Assembly (NCBI GenBank): GCA_964371405.1
Contig: CAYJLV010000013.1
Coordinates: forward strand, 1-64,000
Direction: 5' to 3'
Length of the DNA: 64,000 bases
Source of the DNA: JAMHWF01 sp964371405
Lineage (GTDB): Bacteria > Pseudomonadota > Gammaproteobacteria > Burkholderiales > Burkholderiaceae_C
Every line of letters starts with the position of its first letter. The first letter of the stretch is position 1. The notes beneath the pieces were generated by a model. It was not told where the DNA came from. It searched no databases and worked only from the letters and a program-made list of their open reading frames with translations. Of the stretch, positions 53,485-62,196 are shown one piece after another. Position numbers and translations under genes: made by a program.

Positions 53485-55116
53485 TCACCAAGCCGCCGCC
53501 AACCCGTCGCGGCGAGGATCGCTGGCGGCGACGTAGCCCTCCACCGCAGGGTCACCGAGGCGCCAGATGAACTGGCCGGCGCCGAAGTCCTGGTAGCTGT
53601 CGTCGATCACGTCGATGCGGTGGCCGAGCGCCGCCAGCCCTTCGACGGTGCCCGGGTCCATCGCCGCCTCGACGTTGATCGACAGGCCGGCGTTGTAGCG
53701 CCAGCGCGGCGCGTCGCACGCCGCCTGCGGCGAATGGCGATGGTCGAGCATACGCACCAGCGTCTGCACATGGCCTTGCGGCTGCATGTTGGCGCCCATC
53801 ACGCCGAAACTCATCTGCGGTCGGCCGTCCTTCGTCAGGAACGCCGGGATGATGGTGTGGAACGGCCGCTTGCCCGGCGCGACGACGTTGGGGCTCGCCG
53901 CGTCGAGCGAGAAGCCGTGGCCGCGGTTCTGCAGCGAGACGCCCCAGCCGGGCACGACGACGCCCGAGCCGAAGCCCATGTAGTTGCTCTGGATGAAGCT
54001 GACCATCATGCCGCGCTCGTCGGCGGCAGTGAGATAGATCGTGCCGCCCTTGGCAGGACTGCCGGCGCCGAATTCCTGCGCGCGCTGCGGGTCGATCAGC
54101 TTCGCGCGAGCGGCGAGGTAGTCATCGTCGAGCAACTGCCCGGCTGTCACTTCCATGCTCGCCGGCTCGGCAACGTAGCGATAGACATCGGCGAAGGCGA
54201 GCTTCATCGCCTCGATCTGCAGGTGCTGCGACGCGACGCCATCGACCGGCAGCGACGCGAGGTCGTGGTGGCGCAGGATGCCCAGCGCGATCAGCGCCGC
54301 GATGCCCTGGCCGTTGGGCGGGATCTCGTGCAGCACGTGGCCGCGATATTCGGTACCGATGGGTTCGACCCACTCGGGCGCGTAGGCCGACAGGTCGGCG
54401 GCGGTGAGCGCCGCTCCGTGCTCGCGCGCGTGGCGCGCGATGGCGTCGGCGACCTCGCCGCGATAGTACGCCGCGCTCTTCGTTTCGGCGATCCGGCGCA
54501 ACGTCCGTGCCGCGTCGGCGAAGCGGAACAGCTCGCCGACGCGCGGCGCGCGGCCGTGCGGCAGGAAGGCCTGCGCAAACCCGGGCTGCGCGGTCAGCTC
54601 GGCCAACGCCGCGGCCGCGGCCCATTTCTGCTGCACGACGACGGGCACGGCATAGCCGCGCTCGGCGATCTCGATCGCCGGCTGCATCAGGTCGCCGAAC
54701 GGCAGGCGGCCGAAGCGCTCACTCAACGCGGCCCAGCCGGCGACGGCACCCGGCACGGTGACGCTGTCCCAGCCGCGTTGCGGCGGCGTCGCCGCGTCGG
54801 CGCCGTGCTTCGCGGCGAACCACGCCGGCGTCCACGCGACCGGCGCGCGCCCGGAGGCATTGAGACCGTGCAGCCGCGCGCCGTCCCACAGGATGCAGAA
54901 GGCGTCGGACCCGAGGCCGTTGCTGACCGGCTCGACGATCGTCATCGCCGCGGCGGCGGCGATCGCCGCATCGACGGCGTTGCCGCCCGCGGCCATCATC
55001 TTCAGCCCCGCCTGCGCCGCCAGCGGGTGCGACGTGGCGACGACGTTGCGGCCGAACACGGGCAGGTGCGGGGCCGGGTGGCGCGGGGTCCAGTCGAAGC
55101 TGAAATCGGTCGTCAT
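53485..55116 (-). CDS. gamma-glutamyltransferase family protein
   Basis: An Ntn-hydrolase of 543 residues. The precursor features are clear: N-terminal ATSHPLAAQAGLKMMAAGGN, AVDAAIAAAAAMTIVEPVSN and GLGSDAF, then the autocleavage site before the nucleophile Thr in PAKGGTIYLTAADERGMMVS and VVPGWGVSLQNRGHGF. Unlike E. coli Ggt it has no signal peptide, as in the YwrD-like cytosolic group. Possible roles are glutathione or gamma-glutamyl peptide turnover, or acylase activity. An ATG 12 bases upstream is an alternative start. Confidence 0.88.
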   Translation of the reverse strand: MTTDFSFDWTPRHPAPHLPVFGRNVVATSHPLAAQAGLKMMAAGGNAVDAAIAAAAAMTIVEPVSNGLGSDAFCILWDGARLHGLNASGRAPVAWTPAWFAAKHGADAATPPQRGWDSVTVPGAVAGWAALSERFGRLPFGDLMQPAIEIAERGYAVPVVVQQKWAAAAALAELTAQPGFAQAFLPHGRAPRVGELFRFADAARTLRRIAETKSAAYYRGEVADAIARHAREHGAALTAADLSAYAPEWVEPIGTEYRGHVLHEIPPNGQGIAALIALGILRHHDLASLPVDGVASQHLQIEAMKLAFADVYRYVAEPASMEVTAGQLLDDDYLAARAKLIDPQRAQEFGAGSPAKGGTIYLTAADERGMMVSFIQSNYMGFGSGVVVPGWGVSLQNRGHGFSLDAASPNVVAPGKRPFHTIIPAFLTKDGRPQMSFGVMGANMQPQGHVQTLVRMLDHRHSPQAACDAPRWRYNAGLSINVEAAMDPGTVEGLAALGHRIDVIDDSYQDFGAGQFIWRLGDPAVEGYVAASDPRRDGLAAAW

Positions 55117-55141
55117 GGTCCGCTGCATTGTGCCCGCCGCA

Positions 55142-55175
55142 ACGAAAGAGCCGCCCTCGGGCGGCTCTGCTTCGT
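55142..55175 (-). terminator. terminator hairpin after the second tctA
   Basis: AGAGCCGCC (55147-55155) pairs perfectly with GGCGGCTCT (55160-55168) around CTCG, extended by ACGAA/TTCGT outside. It lies 21 bases beyond the tctA stop on the transcribed strand and before the gamma-glutamyltransferase gene. Confidence 0.75.
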
Positions 55176-55195
55176 GCCCGTTCCGGGCCGAGACG

Positions 55196-56704
55196 TCAAT
55201 CCGCTTCCTGGAACGCCTCCTCGCGCTTCTTCTTGATCGACGGCAGCGTCACGACGACGATCATCAACGCCGCGGCGATCAGCAGGCCGGCCGACAACGG
55301 GCGCGTCGCGAACGTCGTCCAGTCGCCGCGCGACAGCAGCAGCGCCCGTCGCAGGTTCTCCTCCATCATCGGCCCGAGGATGAAGCCCAGCAGCAGCGGC
55401 GCCGCCTCGCAATTCAGCTTGTAGAACACGAAGCCCACGAGCGAGAAGATAGCCGCCATGTAGACGTCGAAGTTGTTGTTGTTCAGCGTGTAGAGGCCGA
55501 TGCAGCAGAACGTCATGATGGCCGGGAACAGCAGCCGGTACGGCACCGTCAGCAGCTTGATCCAGATGCCGATCAGCGGCAGGTTCAGGATGATCAGCAT
55601 CAGGTTGCCGATCCACATCGACGCGATCAGGCCCCAGAACAATTCGGGGTTGCTCGTCATCACCTGCGGTCCGGGCTGGATGCCCTTGATCGTCATCGCG
55701 CCGACCATCAGCGCCATCACGGGATTGGGCGGGATGCCCAGCGTCAGCATCGGGATGAACGAGGTCTGCGCGCCGGCGTTGTTGGCCGACTCGGGACCGG
55801 CGACGCCGCGGATGTCGCCCTTGCCGAACTGGCTGGTCGGACCGGCGAGCTTTTTCTCCATCGTGTAGGTCGCGAACGACGACAGCAGCGCGCCGCCGCC
55901 CGGCAGCACGCCGAGGATGGAGCCGAGCGCCGTGCCGCGCAGCACCGACGGAAAGGCCTGTTTGAAGTCCTGCTTCGTCGGCCACAGGCCCTTCACGTCC
56001 TTGGTGAACACCTCGCGGTGCTCGGCCGGCTTGCCCAGGTTGGCGATGATCTCGCCGAAGCCGAACACGCCCATCGCGATGACGACGAAGCCGATGCCGT
56101 CGGTCAGCTCGGGGATGTCGAACGAGAAGCGCGGCGTGCCCGAGATCACATCGGTGTTGATCTGGCCCAGCAGCAGGCCGAGGATGATCATCGCGATCGC
56201 CTTCATCAGCGACCCCGACGCCAGCACCACCGCGCCGATCAGGCCCAGCACCATCAGCGAGAAGTACTCGGCCGGGCCGAACTTGAAGGCCAGCTCGGTC
56301 AGCGGCGGCGCGAACGCCGCGATGACCATCGTCGCCACCGTGCCGGCGAAGAAGGAGCCCAGGCCCGCCGCGGCGAGCGCCGCGCCGGCGCGGCCGCGGC
56401 GCGCCATCTGGTAGCCGTCGATCGCCGTCACGACGGACGACGACTCGCCCGGCACATTGATCAGGATCGCCGTCGTCGAGCCGCCGTACTGCGAGCCGTA
56501 ATAGATGCCGGCCAGCATGATCAGCGCCGGCGTCGGGTCCAGCGCATAGATCGACGGCAGCAGCATCGCGATCGTCGCGACGGGTCCGAGCCCCGGCAGC
56601 ACGCCGATCAGCGTGCCGAGCACGGCGCCGCCGAAGGCATAGGCCACGTTCTCGAAGCTCAGCGCGACGGAGAAGCCGAGCAGCAGGTTGTTGAGCAGTT
56701 CCAT
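55196..56704 (-). CDS. tctA: tripartite tricarboxylate transporter large subunit TctA (second copy)
   Basis: A 502-residue membrane protein with about twelve helices: GVLPGLGPVATIAMLLPSIY, IYYGSQYGGSTTAILINVPG, TAIDGYQMARRGRAGAAL, GPESANNAGAQTSFIPMLTL and LGIPPNPVMALMVGAMTIKG. It belongs to the same family as the copy at 37 kb but is clearly diverged (for example GPVATI instead of GGANGV), so it should have another substrate or partner. It follows tctB after 13 bases; no tctC receptor gene is adjacent. Confidence 0.93.
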   Translation of the reverse strand: MELLNNLLLGFSVALSFENVAYAFGGAVLGTLIGVLPGLGPVATIAMLLPSIYALDPTPALIMLAGIYYGSQYGGSTTAILINVPGESSSVVTAIDGYQMARRGRAGAALAAAGLGSFFAGTVATMVIAAFAPPLTELAFKFGPAEYFSLMVLGLIGAVVLASGSLMKAIAMIILGLLLGQINTDVISGTPRFSFDIPELTDGIGFVVIAMGVFGFGEIIANLGKPAEHREVFTKDVKGLWPTKQDFKQAFPSVLRGTALGSILGVLPGGGALLSSFATYTMEKKLAGPTSQFGKGDIRGVAGPESANNAGAQTSFIPMLTLGIPPNPVMALMVGAMTIKGIQPGPQVMTSNPELFWGLIASMWIGNLMLIILNLPLIGIWIKLLTVPYRLLFPAIMTFCCIGLYTLNNNNFDVYMAAIFSLVGFVFYKLNCEAAPLLLGFILGPMMEENLRRALLLSRGDWTTFATRPLSAGLLIAAALMIVVVTLPSIKKKREEAFQEAD

Positions 56705-56717
56705 GTGCCTTCGCCTC

Positions 56718-57188
56718 TCAGCCCGCCGTCTTGAGGAAGGTCGGCCACAGCGGAATGATCAGCCCCAGACCCCAGATGAAGATGCCCCAACTCGCCACTG
56801 TCAGCACGATGCTGTTGATGATGGCCTCTTTCCACCTGAACTCGTCGCCGGCCAGCGCCGCGATGATGACCAGCAGCGGCAGCGTGATCACCATGCCCAG
56901 CCGCGGCAGCGCGGCACCGAAGACGACGACCGCCCCGACGATGATCAGCAGCGGCCGCCACGCCACGCCGCCGATCGGGTCGCCGCCCTCGCTCTCGATG
57001 ACGAGCGCCTTGAACAGCTCGACCGCCCCGAGGATGGCCAGGAGCACGCCGAGCCCGAACGGAAAGTAGCCCGGCCCCGGCCGCGCCGACGAGCCGAAGC
57101 TGTAGGCCGTCGACCCCCAGGTGAAACCGACCCCGACGACGAGGAACATCACCCCCGCCCAGAAGTCGCGCTGACTCTTGATTCTCAT
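56718..57188 (-). CDS. tctB: tripartite tricarboxylate transporter small subunit TctB (second copy)
   Basis: A 156-residue protein with four hydrophobic helices (FWAGVMFLVVGVGFTWGS; YFPFGLGVLLAILGAVELF; LLIIVGAVVVFGAALPRLGM; VLTVASWGIFIWGLGLIIPL) and the TctB loop ARPGPGYFPFGLG. It is the first gene of an orphan tctBA pair. The 178 bases upstream, shared with the 3' end region of nothing else on this strand, contain a small inverted repeat GAGGC-N5-GCCTC and a CCTAGG palindrome but no assigned promoter. Confidence 0.87.
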   Translation of the reverse strand: MRIKSQRDFWAGVMFLVVGVGFTWGSTAYSFGSSARPGPGYFPFGLGVLLAILGAVELFKALVIESEGGDPIGGVAWRPLLIIVGAVVVFGAALPRLGMVITLPLLVIIAALAGDEFRWKEAIINSIVLTVASWGIFIWGLGLIIPLWPTFLKTAG

Positions 57189-57366
57189 CCGCCCGCCCCG
57201 AATAGTCTCGTTCGTGATTCTAGAGAGGCCCCGAGCCTCCCAAGGCGCCTACTACCTAGGGCAAACCTTGATCGCGGGACACCGACCGCCAAAGTACGGC
57301 CCGCATCATTGACAGCACCTGTGCGCTGCGCTACCCGCTCGGCACAAACCGGTGGAGTGACCCGGC

Positions 57367-59178
57367 CTACTCCCAGGCCGGCGTGCTGCGCAGCACTTCC
57401 TCGAGCGTCGTCGTGCCTTCGGCCACCTTCATCGCGCCGGCCAACCGCAGCGGGCGCATGCCGTGCTTGGCGGCGAGCTGGCGCAACTTGGCCGCATCGG
57501 CCACCGGGTGCACCGCCGCCTGCGCGGCTTCGTCGAGCAGCAGCAGCTCGTAGAGGCCGGCGCGGCCACGATAGCCCGTCATGCGGCATTCGAGGCAGCC
57601 GACCGGGCGATACGGCGTGAAGCCGCCCGACAGGCGCCACGGCTTGACGACTTCGGCCAGCGTCTCGCGCGTCGTCGCCGCGTCGGGCTGCTTGCACGCC
57701 GGGCACAGCGTGCGCACCAGGCGCTGCGCCAGCACGCCGGCGACCGTCGCGCCGATCAGGTACGGCGGCACGCCGAGGTCGGCCAGCCGCGTGATCGCCG
57801 AGGCAGCGTCGTTGGTGTGCAGCGTGCTGAAGACGAGGTGGCCGGTGAGCGCCGACTGGATCGCCATCTCGGCCGTCTCGAGGTCGCGGACTTCGCCGAC
57901 CATGATGATGTCCGGGTCCTGGCGCATCAGCGCACGCACGCCTTCGGCGAAGCCGAGGTCGAGCGCGGGCTGCACCTGCGTCTGGTTGAACGCGGGCTCG
58001 ATCATCTCGATCGGATCCTCGATCGTGCAGACGTTGACCTCGTCGGTCGCCAGGCGCTTCAGGGTCGAGTACAGCGTCGTCGTCTTGCCCGAGCCCGTCG
58101 GCCCCGTGACGAGCACGATGCCGTTGGGCCGAGCAACGAGCGCCTCCCAGCGCTCGGCGTCGTGCGTCGAGAAGCCGAGGGCGTCGAGGGTCTTGACCGT
58201 CGTGTCGGGGTCGAAGATGCGCATCACGAGCTTCTCGCCGAAGGCCGTGGGCAGCGTCGACAGCCGCATCTCGACCTCGTCGCCGTGCGTGCCGCCGCTG
58301 CCCGGCGCGCGCGTCTTGATGCGGCCGTCCTGCGGGCGGCGGCGCTCGATGACGTCCATGCGGCCGAGCAGCTTGATGCGCGCCGTCATCGCGTTGACGA
58401 CGCCCATCGGCAGCTGGTAGACGGTGTGCAGCACGCCGTCGATGCGAAAACGGATCGCGCCGAGGTCGCGCCGCGGCTCGAGGTGGATGTCGCTGGCGCG
58501 CTGGTCGAAGGCGTACTGCCAGAGCCAGTCGACGACCTGCACCACGCCCTGGTCGTTGGCGTCGAGCTGCTTGTTCGACCTGCCCAGCTCGACGAGCTGC
58601 TCGAAGCTGGCGCTGCTCGACGCCTCGCCGCTCTTTTGCGCGGCGCGCACCGATTTCGCGAGTGTGAAGAACTCCGTCGTGTAGCGCTGCAGCTCCTGCG
58701 GGCTGGCCACGACGAGCTTGATCGTGCGCTTGGTGTGCGCCGCGATCTCGGCCAGCCAGCCGGTATCGAACGGCTCGCAGGTCGCCACCGTCACTTCCGT
58801 CGCGCCGTACTGCAGCGGCAGCGCGCGGCGCGCCTCGGCATAGTTGATCGACATCACGTCGGCGACGCGGCCGACGTCGACCTTCAGCGGATCGATGCGC
58901 AGATAGGGCAAGTCGGCGCGCCCGGCCAGCCACTGCGTCAGCGCCTCGGTATCGAGCGTGCGGCCGGTGCGGGCGTCGGCGAGCCCGGCATTGCCCAGCC
59001 GCACCAGCGGGTGCTGCGCGCTGCTGCCCGCGCCGAATCGCTTGCGCGTGCGCTCGGCGTCGGCCGCCGCGACGACGCCGTCTTCGCGCAGCCACTGCAA
59101 CACATGCTGCCATTCGAGGCGGCCGAGGTAGCTGCCGGCCGGCTTGCGCGGCGCGACCGGCGTCGAGGCGATCTTCAT
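57367..59178 (-). CDS. GspE/PilB-type secretion or pilus assembly ATPase
   Basis: A 603-residue hexameric ATPase of the type II secretion/type IV pilus group. An N-terminal T2SSE_N-type domain (YLRIDPLKVDVGRVADVMSI) is followed by RASDIHLEPRRDLGAIRFR, Walker A VTGPTGSGKTTTLYSTLKRL, the Asp box EDPIE, Walker B DPDIIMVGEVRDLETAE, the His box TGHLVFSTLHTNDAASAI and the zinc tetracysteine region CPACK...CLECRMTGYRGR. No other pilus or secretion gene is in the window; instead it is the last of four genes joined by ATGA overlaps. Confidence 0.93.
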   Translation of the reverse strand: MKIASTPVAPRKPAGSYLGRLEWQHVLQWLREDGVVAAADAERTRKRFGAGSSAQHPLVRLGNAGLADARTGRTLDTEALTQWLAGRADLPYLRIDPLKVDVGRVADVMSINYAEARRALPLQYGATEVTVATCEPFDTGWLAEIAAHTKRTIKLVVASPQELQRYTTEFFTLAKSVRAAQKSGEASSSASFEQLVELGRSNKQLDANDQGVVQVVDWLWQYAFDQRASDIHLEPRRDLGAIRFRIDGVLHTVYQLPMGVVNAMTARIKLLGRMDVIERRRPQDGRIKTRAPGSGGTHGDEVEMRLSTLPTAFGEKLVMRIFDPDTTVKTLDALGFSTHDAERWEALVARPNGIVLVTGPTGSGKTTTLYSTLKRLATDEVNVCTIEDPIEMIEPAFNQTQVQPALDLGFAEGVRALMRQDPDIIMVGEVRDLETAEMAIQSALTGHLVFSTLHTNDAASAITRLADLGVPPYLIGATVAGVLAQRLVRTLCPACKQPDAATTRETLAEVVKPWRLSGGFTPYRPVGCLECRMTGYRGRAGLYELLLLDEAAQAAVHPVADAAKLRQLAAKHGMRPLRLAGAMKVAEGTTTLEEVLRSTPAWE

Positions 59179-60092
59179 GCGGAAGGGGTTCCGGGCAGTG
59201 ACTGGGGCGGCAACGGCCGGATCATGCGCAGCCATTTGCGCGCCGGCAAGCCGTAGCGGCTCTCGATGCATTCTGCGCGCAACGCCAGCTCGTCCTTCGC
59301 GGGCAGTCCGGCTCCGCGCAGCGCCAGCACGACGGTGTTGCCCTCGGCCGTCGGCTGCATCGTCCAGACCCGCGGCGCATCGTCGCGATGCCCGAACGCG
59401 GCCGCGATGCGCCGCGCGCTGCGCTCGAAGCTCGCGTCGCGGCCGAACAGGTTGACCGACATGACGCCGCCGTCGGCGAGCACGCGATGGCAGCCGGCGT
59501 AGAAGGCGTCATCGTCGAGCGCCGGCGCCGCGGCCTCGTGGTCGTACAGGTCGACGCTGAGCGCGTGCACGCTCGCGGAGTGGCGCGGGTCGGCGACCCA
59601 CCGGCCGGCGTCGCCCTGCAGCACCGTCAGCCGCGCGTCGTCGGCCGGCAGTTGAAACCACAGCCGGCAGGCATCGATCACCGTCGGATTCAGCTCGACG
59701 GCCGTGGTGCGCATGCGCAGCACCTTGTGCGTGAAGCGCGTGATCGCGCCGGCGCCGAGCCCGAGCTGCACCGCGTGGCCGTCGCCGACTTCATCGCTCG
59801 GCCGCAGCAGCATCCAGGCCATCATGCGGCGCACGTACTCCAGCTCGATGGCGCGCGGCGCACGCAGCCGCATCGCGCCCTGCACCCACGGCGTGCCCAG
59901 GTGCAGGTAGCGCACGCCGTCGGCTTCAGAGATGGTGGCTGGAGCGAAGCTGACGGCCCCTCGCCCGCCGGGTACGGCGATCGATCCCCCGGGGCCACGA
60001 GGGGCCCCTTCGTTCCCTATGGGATCGCGGGCCGGCTTGCGAGCGGCCCGGCGCTCGGCCCGCGGCGCGACGATCGACACCGGACGTTTCAT
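59175..60092 (-). CDS. spermidine synthase-like (SAM-fold) protein
   Basis: A 305-residue protein. The first 50 residues are basic, low complexity and probably disordered; the rest is a spermidine/spermine-synthase-type methyltransferase fold with motif I HAVQLGLGAGAITRFTHKVL, TTAVELNPTVIDACRLWFQL, VLQGDAGRWV and VHALSVDLYDHEAAAP. The active-site aspartates for putrescine are not clearly preserved, so aminopropyl transfer is uncertain. It overlaps its neighbours on both sides by ATGA. Confidence 0.8.
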   Translation of the reverse strand: MKRPVSIVAPRAERRAARKPARDPIGNEGAPRGPGGSIAVPGGRGAVSFAPATISEADGVRYLHLGTPWVQGAMRLRAPRAIELEYVRRMMAWMLLRPSDEVGDGHAVQLGLGAGAITRFTHKVLRMRTTAVELNPTVIDACRLWFQLPADDARLTVLQGDAGRWVADPRHSASVHALSVDLYDHEAAAPALDDDAFYAGCHRVLADGGVMSVNLFGRDASFERSARRIAAAFGHRDDAPRVWTMQPTAEGNTVVLALRGAGLPAKDELALRAECIESRYGLPARKWLRMIRPLPPQSLPGTPSA

Positions 60093-60619
60093 GCGAGAGC
60101 CACCCCCGCGCGCTCGAACACGTCGCGCCAGGCCGCCAGCTTGCGCTCGAACGTCCAGCTCGCATTGGCCGGGCTGGTCGACGGCAGCCGGTACACCGGC
60201 ACGCCGAGCGCCGACGTGACGCGCATGGCGCGCGCCGACTCGCCACCGTTGTGCGCGATCGCGCGCAGCGCGGGGGCGAGCCTGCGCAGGCTCGCCAGGT
60301 CGTTGAAGCAGGCATCCTCGATCGCACTGTCGAGGCTGCCTTCGCGCCGGCAGCTGGCATAGACATCCCACAGCCCGAGGCCGTGCGCGCACAGCGCGCG
60401 CAGCCGTTCGCGATACGGCAGTGCGACGAGGTCCGCGCCGAGCAGCGCCCCGACCAGCGGCCAGAACTGGTTGCGCGGATGCGCGTAGTACTGCGCCGCG
60501 CGCAGCGACGCCTCGCCCGGAAAGCTGCCGAGCACGACGAGGCGAGTCGCGCGGTCGACCACCGGGCCGAGGCCGACGAGCACGGCGGCGTCGAGCGCGG
60601 CGTCCTTCGTCGTCGTCAT
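60089..60619 (-). CDS. hypoxanthine-DNA (deoxyinosine) glycosylase, uracil-DNA glycosylase superfamily
   Basis: A 176-residue DNA-repair glycosylase that removes deaminated adenine. It carries LVVLGSFPGEASLRAAQYY followed by AHPRNQFWPLVGALLG, the motif set of the deoxyinosine glycosylase family, LWDVYASCRREGSLDSAIED and the C-terminal VYRLPSTSPANASWTFERKL. The start MTTTKDAALD overlaps the tatD stop by ATGA. No residue of the core motifs is missing. Confidence 0.88.
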   Translation of the reverse strand: MTTTKDAALDAAVLVGLGPVVDRATRLVVLGSFPGEASLRAAQYYAHPRNQFWPLVGALLGADLVALPYRERLRALCAHGLGLWDVYASCRREGSLDSAIEDACFNDLASLRRLAPALRAIAHNGGESARAMRVTSALGVPVYRLPSTSPANASWTFERKLAAWRDVFERAGVALA

Positions 60620-61440
60620 CGCGCCGCACCGTCGAGCGCCGTGAGACCCGGCAGCGCGGCGCGCGCATTCGCCGCCGCGACCTGCGCCGTGCGCTCGAGG
60701 GTCCAGCCGCGCAGCGCCGCCAGCGTCTGCGCGATGCGCGGCAACTCGGCCGGCTCGTTGCGCGCGCGCGCGCCGGCGCGGCGCTGCCCGGCCGTGCGGT
60801 AGAGCCACTGCGGCGGAATGTCGGGCGCGTCGGTCTCGAGCACGAAGGCGTCGTCCGCGACGCCGGCGGCGAGGCGCCGGATCTGCAGCGCGCGCTCGAA
60901 CGTCATCGCGCCGCCGAAGCCGAGCTTGAAGCCGAGCGCGACGAACATGCGCGCCTGCTGCTCGCTGCCGTTGTAGGCATGAACGATGCCCCCCGACACC
61001 TCGACGCGGCGCAGCGCGGCGAGCAGCGCGTCGGCCGAGCGCCGCACGTGCACGATGACGGGCAGCGCGAACTCGCGCGCGAGCTTGAGCTGCTCGACCC
61101 AGTGATGCTGCTGGCGCGCCCGGTCGTGGCCCGGCACGAAATGATCGAGGCCGATCTCGCCGACGGCGACGAGCCGCGGATCGTCGCGATGCCGCACCAG
61201 CGCGTCGCGCAGGCGCGCCAGGTCGCCGGCATCGGCGTGCTCGACGAACAGCGGGTGGATGCCCAGCGCATAGGCGCCGTCGTGCTGCGCGGCGAGCGCG
61301 CGCACGGTGTCGAAGTTCTCGGCGCCGACCGCCGGCAGCACCAGCCGCGTCACGCCCGCGGCACGGGCGCGCGCGACGACGGCGTCACGGTCGGCGTCGA
61401 ACTCGGGCGCATCGAGATGGCAGTGCGTGTCGATCCACAT
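60616..61440 (-). CDS. tatD: TatD-family metal-dependent deoxyribonuclease
   Basis: A 274-residue TIM-barrel hydrolase: MWIDTHCHLDAPEFDADRDA metal motif, AVGEIGLDHFVPGHDR, VIVHVRRSADALLAALRRVE, HAYNGSEQQARMFVALG and the C-terminal LETDAPDIPPQWLY. TatD acts as a 3'-5' DNA exonuclease in repair or DNA turnover, matching the DNA-glycosylase neighbour. It begins 26 bases after sodC. Confidence 0.9.
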   Translation of the reverse strand: MWIDTHCHLDAPEFDADRDAVVARARAAGVTRLVLPAVGAENFDTVRALAAQHDGAYALGIHPLFVEHADAGDLARLRDALVRHRDDPRLVAVGEIGLDHFVPGHDRARQQHHWVEQLKLAREFALPVIVHVRRSADALLAALRRVEVSGGIVHAYNGSEQQARMFVALGFKLGFGGAMTFERALQIRRLAAGVADDAFVLETDAPDIPPQWLYRTAGQRRAGARARNEPAELPRIAQTLAALRGWTLERTAQVAAANARAALPGLTALDGAAR

Positions 61441-61466
61441 CGCGCCGACGCACCGCCTTCGCTCGC

Positions 61467-62135
61467 TCAGGACCTGGCGATCACGGCGCAGGCGACGCGC
61501 GCGCCGGCGTTGCCCGTGGGCTGCGTCTTGTAGTCGTCGGGCTGCGCATGCACGATCAGGCCGCGTCCGACGATGTCGGTCGCGCCCGCGCCCACCGTCA
61601 CGCCAAGCAGGTGAAACTGGACGACGGCGTTGCCGTTGGCGTCGGCCTTGAGCGCCGGCAGATCGCCGACGTGGTGGTCGCTGTCCTGCGGGCCGTGCGG
61701 CTTGGCGGTCGGATTGAAGTGGCCGCCGGTGCTCATGCCGTCGCCGCTCGAACAGTCGCCCTTCTCGTGCACGTGGAAGCCGTGCTCCTGGCCCGGCTTC
61801 AGGCCGGCGATGCGGCCGGTGACCATCACGGCGTCGCCGTGCTGCACGAAGCGCACCGTGCCGGCGGTCGTGTTGCCGGTCGTCGGCTTCAGCTCGGCGA
61901 CAGCGGCCGAGCCGGGGCCGCCGCGGCCGCCCATCCCCATGCCACCGCCCATCGGCCCGCCGCCCATGCCGCCGCCGCCCATCATCGGGCCGCCCATCAT
62001 CGGGCCGCCCATCATCGGGCCGGCGCCGGCAGGGCCGCCGCGCGGATGCGAATGTTCGTCGGGTTGCTGCGTCGCGCAGCCCGCGAGCGCCACGATGGCC
62101 GCCGCGGCGGTTAGCAGGGAGTTCAGGATTCGCAT
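61467..62135 (-). CDS. sodC: Cu/Zn superoxide dismutase lipoprotein with Met-rich linker
   Basis: Periplasmic, membrane-anchored superoxide dismutase of 222 residues. The lipobox LAGC puts the acylated Cys at position 20. Residues 40-70 are a glycine/methionine tract with three GPMMG repeats and ten methionines, an unusual insertion that could bind Cu(I). The dismutase domain has FHVHEKGDCSSGDGMSTGGH, HGPQDSDHHVGDLPAL and GRGLIVHAQPDDYKTQPTGN, covering the copper and zinc ligands, the disulfide cysteines and the catalytic arginine region. Confidence 0.93.
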   Translation of the reverse strand: MRILNSLLTAAAAIVALAGCATQQPDEHSHPRGGPAGAGPMMGGPMMGGPMMGGGGMGGGPMGGGMGMGGRGGPGSAAVAELKPTTGNTTAGTVRFVQHGDAVMVTGRIAGLKPGQEHGFHVHEKGDCSSGDGMSTGGHFNPTAKPHGPQDSDHHVGDLPALKADANGNAVVQFHLLGVTVGAGATDIVGRGLIVHAQPDDYKTQPTGNAGARVACAVIARS

Positions 62136-62196
62136 CGCCGTGCTCCGGAGTCAGGGGTGGCTGCGATGATAGTCGCGCACCCCCACCAGCAGCGAT

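Noticed and set aside
59940..60010. Further copy of the GGGGGACATGAG repeat near the spermidine synthase-like gene
   Set aside because: The CCCCCGGGG-containing stretch is coding low-complexity sequence and lacks the conserved strands and nested stems.
61960..62030. Short tandem repeats as a CRISPR array
   Set aside because: The 15-bp repeats are contiguous, in frame and encode GPMMG within sodC; no spacers or cas genes.
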